From Lachnospiraceae bacterium (GTDB lineage Bacteria > Bacillota > Clostridia > Lachnospirales > Lachnospiraceae): DNA of 64,000 nt. Of this stretch, positions 8,727 through 17,312 are shown piece after piece; position 1 is the stretch's first letter, and each line of letters begins with the position of its first letter. A program made the position numbers and the translations under genes. The notes below the pieces were generated by a model, which had not been told where the DNA came from, ran no database searches, and worked only from the letters and a program-made list of their open reading frames with translations. The stretch spans positions 1 to 64,000 of the forward strand of contig JAILKH010000146.1 in the NCBI GenBank assembly GCA_024693925.1, written 5' to 3'.

Positions 8727-11700
8727 ATGATAGAAAATCTTAAACCCTTATCTTTTCCCCATTTGATGAAGTGGATAATAAGTGAACAAAAGAAAACGGG
8801 CTCGATATTCGGAGTTCGTGATTTTTATCAGGCCAATTCCTTTAAGACACTTAGTCTTAACGGAGAGAAGCTGGAAACCCCTTTTGGACCGGCCTCCGGT
8901 CCTCATACTCAATATGCACAGAGTATAATTGCAGCTTATGCAGCCGGTTGCCGGTTCTTTGAACTTAGGACGGTGTGCCCAAGGAGGCTTCATCAAAATC
9001 CGGAGATAGCAGCGGTTAATGAGGGATATAATGTGGAAGGTGCCGGAAATCTTACTTTTCGGGAATCCTATATTGAATATTGTAAAGCCTGGGTTGCCCT
9101 TAAGGTCCTTTCGGTTGAATATGAAATGGGGGGAATGGATGGTTTTATATTTAATGTTTCCGCAGGATATACTTATGAGGATTTCAAATCAGAGGAGATG
9201 AAGGAATTTCTGACGAAAATAAGGGATGCGTGGAAGTCGGAAATATTTGGGGAATGTCTTGAATTTTTAAAAGAAAATATATCAATGTTTGAGAGATTTT
9301 CATTAGATGATATTGAAGATATTTCTCCGGTCATTTCAACGGGAGTGTCGGTTTGTACATCTTTGGATTGCTCGGTAAATGAGATTGAAAATATAGCCAG
9401 ATATTTAATGAAAGATATGGGTTTTAATATCGGGATCAGATTAAATACCGCACTGCTTGGTTACGAATATTGCAGGAATACACTTGATTCAATGGGATAC
9501 TATGACATTGAAATTAATAAGGAAGCAGTAGAAAAAAGTATACGATATTATGATATGGTTCCTCTTATTAATAAGCTTCTCGGCTTGGCAAAGAAGGAGG
9601 GAAGGTTATTTGGGGTCAAACTTACCGGTGCTTTTCCGGTAATAGGTGAGGGTGATCGAAGTAAAGAGCTTAAGCTTTCCGGTAAGGCATTGTTTCCGTT
9701 GTCGGTTGCTTTGGCAGCAAAAATCAGCGAGGATTTTGACGGAAGGCTAAGGATAGGCTTTTCGGGGGGAGCGGATGCAAATAATGTGGAGGAGATTTTT
9801 GAAGCCGGTGTTTGGCCGATAACCATGAATACTACAATTTTAAAGCCGGGGGGTTTTAACCGTTTTAAACAGTACTCGTATACTTTTAATGAGTGGACAT
9901 ATACTGATTTTTACGGAACCAGGACCGGACTTTTAAAGCGTATGTCGGAAAGGGTAAAAATAAATAATTATTATACTAAACCTGTTAAGGCAGACAGATT
10001 CATAAGAAGAGACGGGCGAATTCCTCTTACGGATTGCTTTATTGCACCATGTGTGGAAGGGTGTCCTCTTTTGCAGGATATAAATGGTTATCTTAATCTT
10101 GTTGATGAAGAAAAATATGATAAAGCGCTGGAGATTATTCTCAAGACCAATCCGTTACCGTTTACAACAGGATCGATCTGTACTCATGAGTGTATGAGTA
10201 ACTGTATAAGGATATTTTATGAGAAACCGGTAAAGATACGGGAAGCAAAGTTGATAGCCGCTCAAAATGGTTATGATTATGTTTTGGAGAACCTTCGTCC
10301 TTCCGTTCCGGCAGGGAGAAGGCTTAAGATTGCGGTTGTGGGCGGAGGACCGGCCGGTATGTCTGCAGCTTTTATTCTTGCAAGAGAAGGGCATAAGGTG
10401 ACTGTTTTTTGTAAGGAAGATAAGCTTGGAGGAACTGTGCGCCATCTGATCCCGGATTTCAGGATCCCGCAAGAGAGAATGGATAAGGATGCGGGTTTTT
10501 TAAAAAAGCTTAATGTAAATATTGTCAGGAACCGTATTGTTGATAGAATTAATGAATTGGAAGGTTATGATAAAATAATAATTGCCATAGGAGCTTCCGT
10601 AGTTAAATCGACAGAGCTTCCCGGGATAACTTCTGTTACGGCAATTGATTTTTTGAGAGATTTTAAACAAAACAGAGGTAAAATGGCATTAAAGGGCAAT
10701 GTAGTGGTTATTGGCGGAACCAATATTGCGGTTGATGCTGCAAGAGCTGTTAAGAGGATAAAGACGGTTGATAATGTTTATCTGGTCTATAGAAGAAAGC
10801 GGCGTTATATGCTTGCAAATGATGAGGAACTTCAAATTGCTCTCAATGAAGGTATAGAGCTTATGGAACAGATGAATCCTTATGAATACAGAGAGAGTTA
10901 TCTTAAGTGTCATATTACCGAGCCGGGAGAACGGGGGAGCGACGGACGAAGATGTTTTAAGGATACTTATGAAGTTATGTCGATCCCGGCAGATCAAGTG
11001 ATTGCTGCTACTGAGGTCGCAGTAGATACAGATTATTATATTCGTAATGGGATAGCTGTTGATGAAGAGGGGTATCCGATACTTAACAGGGAAACCAATG
11101 AGAGCAGTATCCGGAATGTTTTTATAGCGGGAGATGCAGTAAAGGGGATGAAGTCCGTTGTTGATGCCATAGCGGATGCTTCAAAGGTATGTAAGGCTAT
11201 TCTTAATGAATTTAAAGATATGGTAGTTCGCGAACAGCCGGAGGATCAACCCGGATTGGGATACGGGGTAGCCGGTTATTACGGTTATAAATCTGTTAAG
11301 AAGGATAGGAGAAGAGAAGTACGTAATACAGATAACCGGTTAAGTGGTCTTTATTCCAGAAAGGGAATACTAAGAGAGCCTCATTATCGTAATGATGGGG
11401 GAAGATGTCTTGATTGTAAAAAGCTGTGTGAAAATTGTGTGGATGTCTGTCCTAACCGGGCAAATGTGGAAATAAAGGTTCCCAATAATCCGATTCCCCA
11501 AGTTATCCATTTAGACCGGTTATGTAACGAATGTGGAAATTGTGATACCTTTTGTCCTTATGAAGGTGCACCCTATAAAGAAAAATTCACTTTATATGAT
11601 ACGCTTGAAGATTTTTATGCAGGGACTAATGAAGGTATAGTATTTACCCATGACGGATCGGCTTTTACTATAAGATTAAGGAGAAAGAAAAAGCCTGAGG

Positions 11701-11852
11701 AGGATATGGAAGCTAAATCCAAAGTGGTTAATGAAGATCTATCGGTGTTTAGTGTAAGTCGTATAGAGGCGGCGGAATTTAATGGTATAAATACTGATCT
11801 GTGTAATCTTATATCGACTATTTATCAGTATTACAGATATCTGATAATGTAG
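8727..11852 (+). CDS. ygfK: YgfK-type flavin/Fe-S oxidoreductase
   Basis: Large cytosolic multidomain oxidoreductase of 1041 residues, close in size to E. coli YgfK (about 1030). In order: a dihydroorotate-dehydrogenase-like barrel to about residue 410 (ETPFGPASGPHTQ near the start), a GltD-type N-terminal Fe-S domain with cysteines in CVEGCPL and SICTHECMSNC, an FAD domain (VVGGGPAGMSAAF), an NADPH domain (VVIGGTNIAVDAARAV), the FAD-closing IAGDAVKGMKSVVDA, and a ferredoxin-like tail with two cysteine clusters (RCLDCKKLCENCVDVCP and CNECGNCDTFCP). The frame opens at TTG 8691; the ATG at 8727 behind GGGAGAG gives the family N-terminus. YgfK was first called a putative selenate reductase subunit and is now linked to anaerobic purine/urate breakdown. 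None of its usual partners (ssnA, xdh-type hydroxylase, ygeWXY) is adjacent, so its role here is unproven. Confidence 0.8.
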   Translation: MIENLKPLSFPHLMKWIISEQKKTGSIFGVRDFYQANSFKTLSLNGEKLETPFGPASGPHTQYAQSIIAAYAAGCRFFELRTVCPRRLHQNPEIAAVNEGYNVEGAGNLTFRESYIEYCKAWVALKVLSVEYEMGGMDGFIFNVSAGYTYEDFKSEEMKEFLTKIRDAWKSEIFGECLEFLKENISMFERFSLDDIEDISPVISTGVSVCTSLDCSVNEIENIARYLMKDMGFNIGIRLNTALLGYEYCRNTLDSMGYYDIEINKEAVEKSIRYYDMVPLINKLLGLAKKEGRLFGVKLTGAFPVIGEGDRSKELKLSGKALFPLSVALAAKISEDFDGRLRIGFSGGADANNVEEIFEAGVWPITMNTTILKPGGFNRFKQYSYTFNEWTYTDFYGTRTGLLKRMSERVKINNYYTKPVKADRFIRRDGRIPLTDCFIAPCVEGCPLLQDINGYLNLVDEEKYDKALEIILKTNPLPFTTGSICTHECMSNCIRIFYEKPVKIREAKLIAAQNGYDYVLENLRPSVPAGRRLKIAVVGGGPAGMSAAFILAREGHKVTVFCKEDKLGGTVRHLIPDFRIPQERMDKDAGFLKKLNVNIVRNRIVDRINELEGYDKIIIAIGASVVKSTELPGITSVTAIDFLRDFKQNRGKMALKGNVVVIGGTNIAVDAARAVKRIKTVDNVYLVYRRKRRYMLANDEELQIALNEGIELMEQMNPYEYRESYLKCHITEPGERGSDGRRCFKDTYEVMSIPADQVIAATEVAVDTDYYIRNGIAVDEEGYPILNRETNESSIRNVFIAGDAVKGMKSVVDAIADASKVCKAILNEFKDMVVREQPEDQPGLGYGVAGYYGYKSVKKDRRREVRNTDNRLSGLYSRKGILREPHYRNDGGRCLDCKKLCENCVDVCPNRANVEIKVPNNPIPQVIHLDRLCNECGNCDTFCPYEGAPYKEKFTLYDTLEDFYAGTNEGIVFTHDGSAFTIRLRRKKKPEEDMEAKSKVVNEDLSVFSVSRIEAAEFNGINTDLCNLISTIYQYYRYLIM

Positions 11853-11893
11853 AAGTGTTATATATTGACCGGAGAATTGAAAATTATAATTGA

Positions 11894-12700
11894 TCAATAG
11901 CTAAAGGTAAAGCCCGCGATAAAATAATTACCGTTTACAAACCAGGTAGCACCTACCTGTTTGTATTCCGGATTCATCATTATGTTGCGGGCTTCTCTTA
12001 TTTCAAGTAGTCCGTTAACAAGTATTTGCGGAGTGATACTGCTGTATGGATATGTGGGAACTTTGGTGGTATATGTACCGGTTGCGGGATCTTTGCTCGG
12101 AGCGGTTGCATTGGCGGTTCTTTCGGGTATACAGAAGTATTCATCTTTCACATATCCCTGGGGACTTATGGTTGTAAAGTATCTGTCATCCGGGCGTCGT
12201 TTGTATACGGGATAAATTGCATATTCCCTGGCGCGTACATCGGCAGCTACACACAGACTCTGATTTTTGGTGAGAAGACCTACATCAAAATTTTTCCTAT
12301 TAACATTTATTGCTTCTATAAGTGCATCACACATAAGAGTGTCGCTGTAGCCCATCACAGGTTCTACAGCATCTTCCACGTCAAAAAACTGAGGTGCGGA
12401 TTCATCGACGGGTGCCAATGTGGGAGTGGGTGCAGTTGTTGGGATTGAAGCAGCAATATCATTCAGAGTACTGTTTTGCTCTATATTAAGGGTAGGTACT
12501 GACGGGGTTTGTATGAAATTGATGTTACGTTCAGTCCGGCTGTTTCCACTGACAGTTATTACTTCGGGAGTATTGCTGTCAGAAGCGGTCTCATCGGTTT
12601 CTTCTGTTGCCTCGGCATTATTGTTCCCGTTGCAGCCATTTAAACTAAAAGCAATGATTAATAATAAAATTGTTATTATTTTTATATTTCTAAATTTCAT
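11894..12700 (-). CDS. CAP/SCP-like lipoprotein
   Basis: Predicted surface lipoprotein of 268 residues. The signal peptide ends in the lipobox SLNGC (Cys near residue 23). A long Thr/Pro/Asn-rich linker to about residue 110 follows, then a C-terminal domain with the pattern of CAP/SCP-like (cysteine-rich secretory, SCP1) proteins: ALIEAINVNRKNFDVG, NQSLCVAADVRAREYA, and a closing GATWFVNGNYFIAGFTF strand pair. The canonical CAP His/Glu residues are not clearly placed, so enzymatic activity should not be assumed. It is the last of three minus-strand genes and starts 23 bases after the aldo-keto reductase. It converges with ygfK, with no clear terminator between them. Confidence 0.6.
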   Translation of the reverse strand: MKFRNIKIITILLLIIAFSLNGCNGNNNAEATEETDETASDSNTPEVITVSGNSRTERNINFIQTPSVPTLNIEQNSTLNDIAASIPTTAPTPTLAPVDESAPQFFDVEDAVEPVMGYSDTLMCDALIEAINVNRKNFDVGLLTKNQSLCVAADVRAREYAIYPVYKRRPDDRYFTTISPQGYVKDEYFCIPERTANATAPSKDPATGTYTTKVPTYPYSSITPQILVNGLLEIREARNIMMNPEYKQVGATWFVNGNYFIAGFTFSY

Positions 12701-12723
12701 TTTAACTCCCGGGTTAAATGTTT

Positions 12724-13887
12724 TTAATGTTTTTTATTATAAAAAAATTCGACCATATGAAAAATGGGATTTTCAAATCTTTTCTTAACTCGTTTAAGTT
12801 CTTTTCTGATTGAGATACTTTGAGGACAGTGACTTTCACAACGACCGCATTCACGGCATAAGGAGGCATTGCTTTTTTGTGTTTTCATCGCCGTACACAT
12901 TAAATATTCTTTGATCCCTACATAATAATTGTCGGTATAGGAGGTGTTTAGGCAATGAAAAGACCCGGGTATATCGACACCGAAAGGGCAGGGCATACAA
13001 TATGCGCATCCTGTGCATGGAATTTTTATTTTTTTGTTTATGGCAGCTTTGGCTTTATCCAATACAGCTTGGTCATCAGGGGTGAAAGTATTAATACTTA
13101 CCTCGTTGGCTATACGAATGTTTTCGTCCAGCATTTCCATGGAATTCATTCCGGATAAAATTACAGATACAGCCTCCTGATCCCACAGCCACCTTAATGC
13201 CCATTCTGCGGGAGAGTAATTTCTGTTTGAGGAATTAAAGGCATCGACGGCACCCTTAGGTAAATTTTTTACCAGACGTCCTCCTTTCAGCGGTTCCATG
13301 ATTATAACGGGAATTCCTTTGGCGAAGGCTTCTTCAACACCCTTTCTACCGGCCTGTGAAGTTTCATCAATATAATTATATTGTACCTGACAGAAATCCC
13401 AGTCATAGGCATTTAGAAGTTCAAGAAAAAGATTGGTATTTCCATGAAAAGAAAAGCCGATTTTCCTTATTTTACCGGATTTTTTCAATCCCTTAAGCCA
13501 GGTAAGGGCTCCTCTGTTTATCAACTCGTTCCAGGTTTTTAAATCCGGAAGCATATGCATCAGATAGTAGTCCACATGGTCGGTCCTTAGGCGTCTTAAC
13601 TGCTCATCGAAATGTTTCTGCATTTCGGTTACGTCATTCATCATATGATGAGGCAGTTTGGTTGCGATATTTATCTTATCACGAAATCCGCATTCTTCCA
13701 TTACACGACCGAATACATCTTCTATCCCGGGATAAGTATACGCCATGTCAAAGTAATTTATTCCATTATCTATTGCGTGGAGAAGTTCTTTTTTGATCTC
13801 TTCCACATCGAAAAAACTTCCTTTTCTGGGGAAACGCATACAGCCAAAGCCTAATATGGATAAATTATCATCTGTTCTGTAATTCAT
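12724..13887 (-). CDS. Aldo-keto reductase with C-terminal ferredoxin domain
   Basis: Cytosolic oxidoreductase of 387 residues. The N-terminal 280 residues form an aldo-keto reductase barrel with the Asp-Tyr-Lys-His tetrad visible in NYFDMAYTY, ATKLPHH and YYLMHMLPD. The tail holds two Fe-S cysteine groups, CTGCAYCMPCPFGVDIP and SLCRECGRCESHCPQ, as in the clostridial AKR family that couples to ferredoxin-like electron transfer. Substrate is unknown. It sits in a minus-strand row between a secreted protein (38 bases upstream) and the CAP-like lipoprotein (23 bases downstream); nothing in those neighbours suggests a shared pathway. Confidence 0.88.
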   Translation of the reverse strand: MNYRTDDNLSILGFGCMRFPRKGSFFDVEEIKKELLHAIDNGINYFDMAYTYPGIEDVFGRVMEECGFRDKINIATKLPHHMMNDVTEMQKHFDEQLRRLRTDHVDYYLMHMLPDLKTWNELINRGALTWLKGLKKSGKIRKIGFSFHGNTNLFLELLNAYDWDFCQVQYNYIDETSQAGRKGVEEAFAKGIPVIIMEPLKGGRLVKNLPKGAVDAFNSSNRNYSPAEWALRWLWDQEAVSVILSGMNSMEMLDENIRIANEVSINTFTPDDQAVLDKAKAAINKKIKIPCTGCAYCMPCPFGVDIPGSFHCLNTSYTDNYYVGIKEYLMCTAMKTQKSNASLCRECGRCESHCPQSISIRKELKRVKKRFENPIFHMVEFFYNKKH

Positions 13888-13925
13888 ATTTTATGTCCCG
13901 CTACCGATATCTTACTCCGGATGGA

Positions 13926-14489
13926 TTAAGGTGTCGGCTGTCCTTTCCAGTATTCGTTCCAGGCGGCTATATCACCCTGTTCCTGGGCATAGGCTCCAAC
14001 TTGCGCGATGACACCGTTGTAGGCCGCCTGATTTACAAGCTGTGAGTGTGAATAGGTATGATTCTTCCATGCGGCAGCATATTTGGATTTATCGGTATAG
14101 GTTGCCCATCCGGTGGGTTCATTCATGATAGCGGGATCGGAAGGCATCAGAGTGGAAACGTAAAGTACAGGATTTCCGGATGCTTTTGCCTTGGCCATTA
14201 TATTTGTCATCTGACTTGTAACCCAGGTTTTGTTGGCAGCTGCAGCGGCAAAATCGTTCATAGCTTTATTAATGGATTTTTGTGATGCGCCGGAGTTCAT
14301 AAGTCTTATTAAAGTATTATATTTGTTGGTATAATCCGCATCATAATAATCGGCATTATAGAAGTTTCTTATTATCCTTGCTACGGCAGCTTCGTCATAA
14401 GTCGCGGCTTTTACGGGCCGCCCGGGAATGAAACTAAGCAAAAACATCAAAGCTAGTGCAAGGATCATTTCTTTTCTTTGTTTTTTCAT
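13926..14489 (-). CDS. Secreted protein of unknown function
   Basis: Predicted exported protein of about 187 residues with a signal peptide (KKQRKEM, a hydrophobic core, then cleavage near PVKAA). The mature part is helical and rich in Ala, Asn, Tyr and Trp (for example NADYYDADYTNKYN and AWNEYWKGQPTP). No known domain was recognised. Its overall form, an N-terminal helix pair and a short Trp/Tyr-rich end, recalls small CAP-like or helical secreted proteins, but this is not firm. GGGGGA on the minus strand lies about 10 bases before the ATG at 14489; an in-frame ATG at 14498 is too close to it. It is the first gene of the minus-strand row. Confidence 0.6.
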   Translation of the reverse strand: MKKQRKEMILALALMFLLSFIPGRPVKAATYDEAAVARIIRNFYNADYYDADYTNKYNTLIRLMNSGASQKSINKAMNDFAAAAANKTWVTSQMTNIMAKAKASGNPVLYVSTLMPSDPAIMNEPTGWATYTDKSKYAAAWKNHTYSHSQLVNQAAYNGVIAQVGAYAQEQGDIAAWNEYWKGQPTP

Positions 14490-14590
14490 ATACAGCATAT
14501 CCCCCTGAATTTATATAGTTATATGGTGTTTTCTTCATACTTTTAATTAATTTATCGGTCTTTTGAAAAAAAAATTTAGAAATCTTTTAT

Positions 14591-14618
14591 ATTCTACCAT
14601 AAAAATCCGTTTTACAAA
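14591..14618 (-). promoter_or_regulatory. Candidate promoter of the minus-strand row
   Basis: Read on the minus strand, TTTGTA and TAGAAT are 16 bases apart, and a TG one base before the -10 makes it an extended -10 form. It lies about 100 bases before the secreted-protein start, inside the 215-base divergent region shared with the VWA gene, where nothing else was recognised. Confidence 0.35.
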
Positions 14619-14713
14619 CGTATCTTTTACATAAAGTGATAAATAATACTTACCCGGGTGAAAGATCAGTAACTGTTAATTTTAATTATTTGGATATAAG
14701 GAGAGGGAAAGAT

Positions 14714-16603
14714 ATGAAAAAGAGAATGTTATTAAGCTGTATTTTGGTTGTTAGTATAATGTCAACTATGGTTATTGGTTGTAAACAGAGTAATAAGGAG
14801 ACTGCTAATGTATATGGTAATTTAAATAACGAAGCAGCAGTAATGGAAAGTACTGTGTCGGAACCCTGTGAAGAAGCTGATGTGTATGAATATGAAGAAG
14901 TTTATGAGGAAGAGGTTTATGAGGAGGAGGTTTATGAGGAAGAAGTTTCCGATGAATATAAATCCTGTGATATGGCGGGGAACTATGATCTTATGGGAAC
15001 ATATGATATGAAGGAATCTTATGATTTGCCGGAATCTTCCGAAGCCTGTTCCGCAGAATACGGATGTGAAGCTGAGAATAAATACAAAGATGAGTATGTT
15101 GGTGAGGATGAAGAAAAAGAATTAATTTATCGGGATGATTCCTCTGAAATGAAATATGAAGGAAACAGGAGAGCTGCCAATGATAAGCTGAAAAGTGGGA
15201 GTTATCTGGGACAGATTTATAATTATGACGATATTGAAAGTGATCTTGGTAATGAAGAATATTTACGTGTGGAAGAAAAGGGATATCAATCGGTGCTCAG
15301 AAATCCATTGTCTACATTTGCGGCTGATGTGGATACGGCAAGTTACAGCAATTTAAGACGAATGTTGTCCGAAGGACATTCCATATACGGATTACCTGAG
15401 GGAAGTGTCAGGATAGAGGAATTGATAAATTATTTTGACTATGATTACAGGGGTCCTAAGGGAAGTGAACCTTTCGGAGTCAATGCAGAACTTTCGGATT
15501 GCCCATGGAATAAAGAAGCTAAGCTTTTAAGTGTAGGGTTAAAAACCGAAGATATTGATTATAAGGCCGCGCCTTCTTCAAATCTTGTATTTTTAATAGA
15601 CGTATCAGGATCCATGGATGACTATAATAAGTTACCATTACTTCAGGATGCCTTTGCAATGCTTACGGAGGAACTTTCGGATAAGGACAGGGTAAGTATA
15701 GTGACTTATTCATCGGGAGTTGAAACCGTTATAGCCGGAGTTTCGGGAAATAATAAAACAAAGATATTAAAGGCAATAAGGGGACTTAATGCCTCCGGTG
15801 GAACTAATGGTGGTAAAGGGATTCAGGTTGCGTACGATCTGGCGGAAGAATTCTTTATCAATGGAGGGAACAACCGTGTTATACTGGCTACCGACGGGGA
15901 TCTGAATCTCGGACTGACTTCGGTGGAGGAATTGGAGGAGCTTATAACTCTAAAAAAAGAAAGCGGGGTTTATCTTTCCGTGCTTGGGTTTGGGACGGGC
16001 AATCTTAAAGACAATAAACTGGAAACCCTTGCGGATAAAGGAAATGGGAATTATTCATATATTGACTGTGAAAAAGAGGCTCAAAAGGTACTGGTGGAAG
16101 AGCTTGGGGCAAATCTTCTTACCGTATGCAAGGATGTTAAGCTCAGGGTAGAGTTTAATCCCGCTTATGTTGAAGGCTACCGTCTTTTGGGATATGCAAA
16201 CAGAACAATGAAAAATAAGGATTTTAATGATGATACTAAAGATGGCGGGGAGATAGGAGCAGGTCATAAGGTAACGGTATTATACGAACTGATCTTAAAA
16301 AATTCCTGTAAAAAAGGTAATGGTAATGAGCTTTTAACACTTAGTATAAGATATAAAAAGCCGTCGGAAGACAGGAGTCAACTGCTGGCGTATCCGATTG
16401 ATTATGATATATATACGCAAAATCCTTCAGAGGATTTTATTTTCAAACAGGCGGTAGCGGAATTTGGTTTAATAGCTTCAGGAAGTGAATATATGGGTAC
16501 TTCGGATATTGAGGATGTATTGGAGCTGCTTTCCCGGATAAGGATAAGGGATGAGTATAAGTCCGAATTTAAGGATATGGTAGAAACTGCGGCAAGGTAT
16601 TAA
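14714..16603 (+). CDS. YfbK-type VWA-domain lipoprotein
   Basis: Surface lipoprotein of 630 residues with a signal peptide ending in the lipobox VIGC. A low-complexity acidic region follows, including four near-exact VYEEE units (14899-14945). A von Willebrand N-terminal domain (STFAADVDTASYSNLRRML) leads to a VWA domain whose metal-binding motif is DVSGSM (D296), with ATDGDLNLG further on, and a C-terminal domain like that of YfbK. Such proteins are thought to bind ligands through a metal site. The frame extends upstream to 14636, but the ATG at 14714 has AAGGAGAGG at a good distance and starts the signal peptide. The ECF sigma/anti-sigma pair lies 154 bases downstream. Confidence 0.85.
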   Translation: MKKRMLLSCILVVSIMSTMVIGCKQSNKETANVYGNLNNEAAVMESTVSEPCEEADVYEYEEVYEEEVYEEEVYEEEVSDEYKSCDMAGNYDLMGTYDMKESYDLPESSEACSAEYGCEAENKYKDEYVGEDEEKELIYRDDSSEMKYEGNRRAANDKLKSGSYLGQIYNYDDIESDLGNEEYLRVEEKGYQSVLRNPLSTFAADVDTASYSNLRRMLSEGHSIYGLPEGSVRIEELINYFDYDYRGPKGSEPFGVNAELSDCPWNKEAKLLSVGLKTEDIDYKAAPSSNLVFLIDVSGSMDDYNKLPLLQDAFAMLTEELSDKDRVSIVTYSSGVETVIAGVSGNNKTKILKAIRGLNASGGTNGGKGIQVAYDLAEEFFINGGNNRVILATDGDLNLGLTSVEELEELITLKKESGVYLSVLGFGTGNLKDNKLETLADKGNGNYSYIDCEKEAQKVLVEELGANLLTVCKDVKLRVEFNPAYVEGYRLLGYANRTMKNKDFNDDTKDGGEIGAGHKVTVLYELILKNSCKKGNGNELLTLSIRYKKPSEDRSQLLAYPIDYDIYTQNPSEDFIFKQAVAEFGLIASGSEYMGTSDIEDVLELLSRIRIRDEYKSEFKDMVETAARY

Positions 16604-16635
16604 AGAATAAAAGTATATAAATATGTTGGTATTGT

Positions 16636-16665
16636 TTGCAAGATATCTCCCGGAGGTAGTATACT
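16636..16665 (+). promoter_or_regulatory. Candidate promoter of the sigma/anti-sigma pair
   Basis: TTGCAA at 16636-16641 and TATACT at 16660-16665 are 18 bases apart, about 90 bases before the sigma-factor start. No GAAC-type ECF -35 was seen, so autoregulation is not supported by this site. Confidence 0.4.
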
Positions 16666-16757
16666 GTTTTGGTGACTGATGAGAAATTGTAATATTACAG
16701 ACGGCACGGGGATAGTATTTGGGAATATTTCTTTGTGTTGTTTATCGGGGAGAGACC

Positions 16758-17312
16758 ATGACAGAAAAACAGTTTAATGATGCCATGGAACGTATGAGCA
16801 GGAAGGACAAGCAGGCACTTAGAGAAGTATATGAAGCCTATGTGGCATTTATATACAGGGTGGTGTTTGATATGGTTGATAATCGTGAAAAAGCTGAGGA
16901 TATTACTTCTGATTTCTTCATACGTTTGTGGGAAAAAGCGGGACAGTACAAAAAAGGGAATTCGCATCTTGGGTATCTTGCAACAATAGCGAGGAATATG
17001 GCGATAGATCATATGAGAAAATATGGTCGTGAAGTATTACAGATCGATGGGGAGGAGGATGAAAACGGCCGACAGGACAATAAAGTTATTTCTTCTTCCG
17101 AACCTACACCGGAGGAGAGTGTCATAACAGATATGAGTATTGAAGATGTATTAAATATTCTTAAACCGGTTTACCGGCAGATAGTTACCATGAAGGTTCT
17201 GTCGGATATGACATTTAAAGAAATCGCTAAAGTACTGGATATGCCGATAGGTACGGTTACCTGGAATTACAGAGAGGCAATAAAGCAGTTAAGGAGGTTT
17301 GGGTATGAGTAA
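16758..17312 (+). CDS. ECF-type RNA polymerase sigma factor
   Basis: Sigma-70 family protein of 184 residues with region 2 (VYEAYVAFIYRVVFDMV then EDITSDFFIRLWEKA, and GYLATIARNMAIDHMR) and region 4 (YRQIVTMKVLSDMTFKEIA with the helix-turn-helix MPIGTVTWNYREAIKQLRR). No region 3 is present. The frame opens at 16719; the ATG at 16758, three bases after GGGGAGAG, gives the expected N-terminus. Its last 8 bases overlap the next gene, the usual arrangement for a sigma factor and its anti-sigma. The upstream VWA gene may be a target or partner, by analogy with sigma-linked YfbK genes. Confidence 0.9.
   Translation: MTEKQFNDAMERMSRKDKQALREVYEAYVAFIYRVVFDMVDNREKAEDITSDFFIRLWEKAGQYKKGNSHLGYLATIARNMAIDHMRKYGREVLQIDGEEDENGRQDNKVISSSEPTPEESVITDMSIEDVLNILKPVYRQIVTMKVLSDMTFKEIAKVLDMPIGTVTWNYREAIKQLRRFGYE

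Noticed and set aside
11853..11893. Terminator between ygfK and the CAP-like lipoprotein
   Set aside because: No stem followed by a T-run could be formed on either strand.
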